Shown one piece after another: positions 31,017 to 31,493 of a DNA stretch of 31,493 nucleotides. Numbering within the stretch: position 1 is the first letter of the stretch; each line of letters opens with the position of its first letter. This DNA is from Candidatus Brocadiaceae bacterium (GTDB lineage Bacteria; Planctomycetota; Brocadiia; SM23-32). Location: contig JAUWZH010000001.1 in assembly GCA_030615435.1 (NCBI GenBank), forward strand, positions 1-31,493, read 5' to 3'. Made by a program: the position numbers and the translations under genes. Under the pieces are notes generated by a model. It did not search any database and had not been told where the DNA came from. It worked only from the letters and a program-made list of their open reading frames with translations.

Positions 31017-31493
31017 TTATGACGGCTCAATTCTCTCCAGCCCGCCCATGTAAGGTCTCAGCACCTCAGGCACCACGACCGACCCGTCGGCCTGTTGATA
31101 GTTCTCCAGAACGGCGATGAGCGTGCGGGGCAGGGCGAGGCCCGAGCCGTTGAGGGTATGCACGTACCGAGGCTTCTGCTGCGGGCCCGGCCGGAAGCGT
31201 ATGCCCGCGCGGCGTGCCTGGAAATCTCCAAACGTGCTGCAGGAGCTGACCTCCAGCCACTCGCCGCAGCCCGCCGCCCACGCCTCGATGTCGAACTTGC
31301 GCGCGGCGACGAAGCTCAAGTCCCCCGTGCACATCTCCACGACGCGATGTGGCAGCCCCAGCTCCCTACAGACGTCCTCGGCGTCTCTGATGAGCGCTTC
31401 GAGTTCGCGGTCTGACTCCTCCGGCCGCACGTACTTCATCAGCTCCACCTTGTCGAACTGGTGCCCGCGCTTGATGCCCCGCACGTCGGCGCC
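31017..31493 (-). CDS. serS: Seryl-tRNA synthetase, C-terminal part (start lies outside the window)
   Basis: 158 aa of the class II catalytic core. It opens with GADVRGIKRGHQFDKVELM (motif 2 region of SerRS), then VVEMCTGDLSFVAARKFDIE, EWLEVSSCSTFGDFQARRAG and the motif 3 block LNGSGLALPRTLIAVLENYQ, ending PEVLRPYMGG. The stop (TAA) lies 10 bp before the ATG of the membrane protein gene, so the two are likely co-transcribed. Confidence 0.96.
   Translation of the reverse strand, partial: GADVRGIKRGHQFDKVELMKYVRPEESDRELEALIRDAEDVCRELGLPHRVVEMCTGDLSFVAARKFDIEAWAAGCGEWLEVSSCSTFGDFQARRAGIRFRPGPQQKPRYVHTLNGSGLALPRTLIAVLENYQQADGSVVVPEVLRPYMGGLERIEPS

Noticed and set aside
1..31493. CRISPR array
   Set aside because: No regularly spaced short direct repeats; the only long repeats are the rhs cores.

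Overview
The window is about 31.5 kb of GC-rich bacterial chromosome, mostly housekeeping genes, with an AT-richer accessory island of Rhs-type genes between about 7.7 and 15.85 kb. Two lipoboxes in likely exported proteins, a BamB-like lipoprotein and a Tat signal indicate a Gram-negative-type (diderm) cell. The wording of the Rhs cores (dipeptides and motifs such as GNWD, TRTHNTVNEIT, FLQRDPIG, DPFG), a bacterial GlnRS and the mixed gene order suggest a planctomycete or a nearby PVC or candidate-phylum lineage. That placement is inference, not proof.

Layout. (1) 2-3022: pabB end and pabC (4-aminobenzoate for folate), then a PQQ-propeller lipoprotein. (2) 3448-5011: a 64-aa histone-fold protein on the minus strand and, divergently, a Tat-exported DUF362 protein. 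(3) 5322-7684: an operon with a clear sigma70 promoter: ArsR-family repressor, 49-aa cysteine-rich protein, ABC-2 ATPase and permease, which looks like a metal- or thiol-responsive export system. (4) 7685-15845: the Rhs island, all on the minus strand. Three Rhs C-terminal cores without N-termini and one decayed core are near copies of each other in the core. Each intact core carries a different C-terminal tip and is followed by one or more genes for membrane proteins or lipoproteins. This is the arrangement expected of displaced rhs-tip/immunity cassettes. The island ends 76 bp from the 3' end of a tRNA-Ala(CGC) gene.

(5) 16208-18735: homoserine dehydrogenase followed by an archaeal-type phosphoglycerate-mutase homologue that may serve as an alternative homoserine kinase. 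(6) 18945-22381: glnS and gltX, divergent from a shared 224-bp region with two back-to-back promoters. (7) 22500-22823: a free-standing tRNA-binding OB domain (Trbp111/MetG-C type), convergent with gltX. (8) 23376-28186: polA, coaE (4-bp overlap) and rho. (9) 28202-31493 on the minus strand: the end of serS followed by a large multi-pass membrane protein with a degenerate spermidine-synthase-like domain and C-terminal TPRs.

The most interesting parts are the Rhs tip array with its unrecognised tips and putative immunity proteins, the bacterial histone, and the small Cys-rich protein inside the ArsR/ABC operon. No CRISPR array, transposase, integrase or phage gene was seen.
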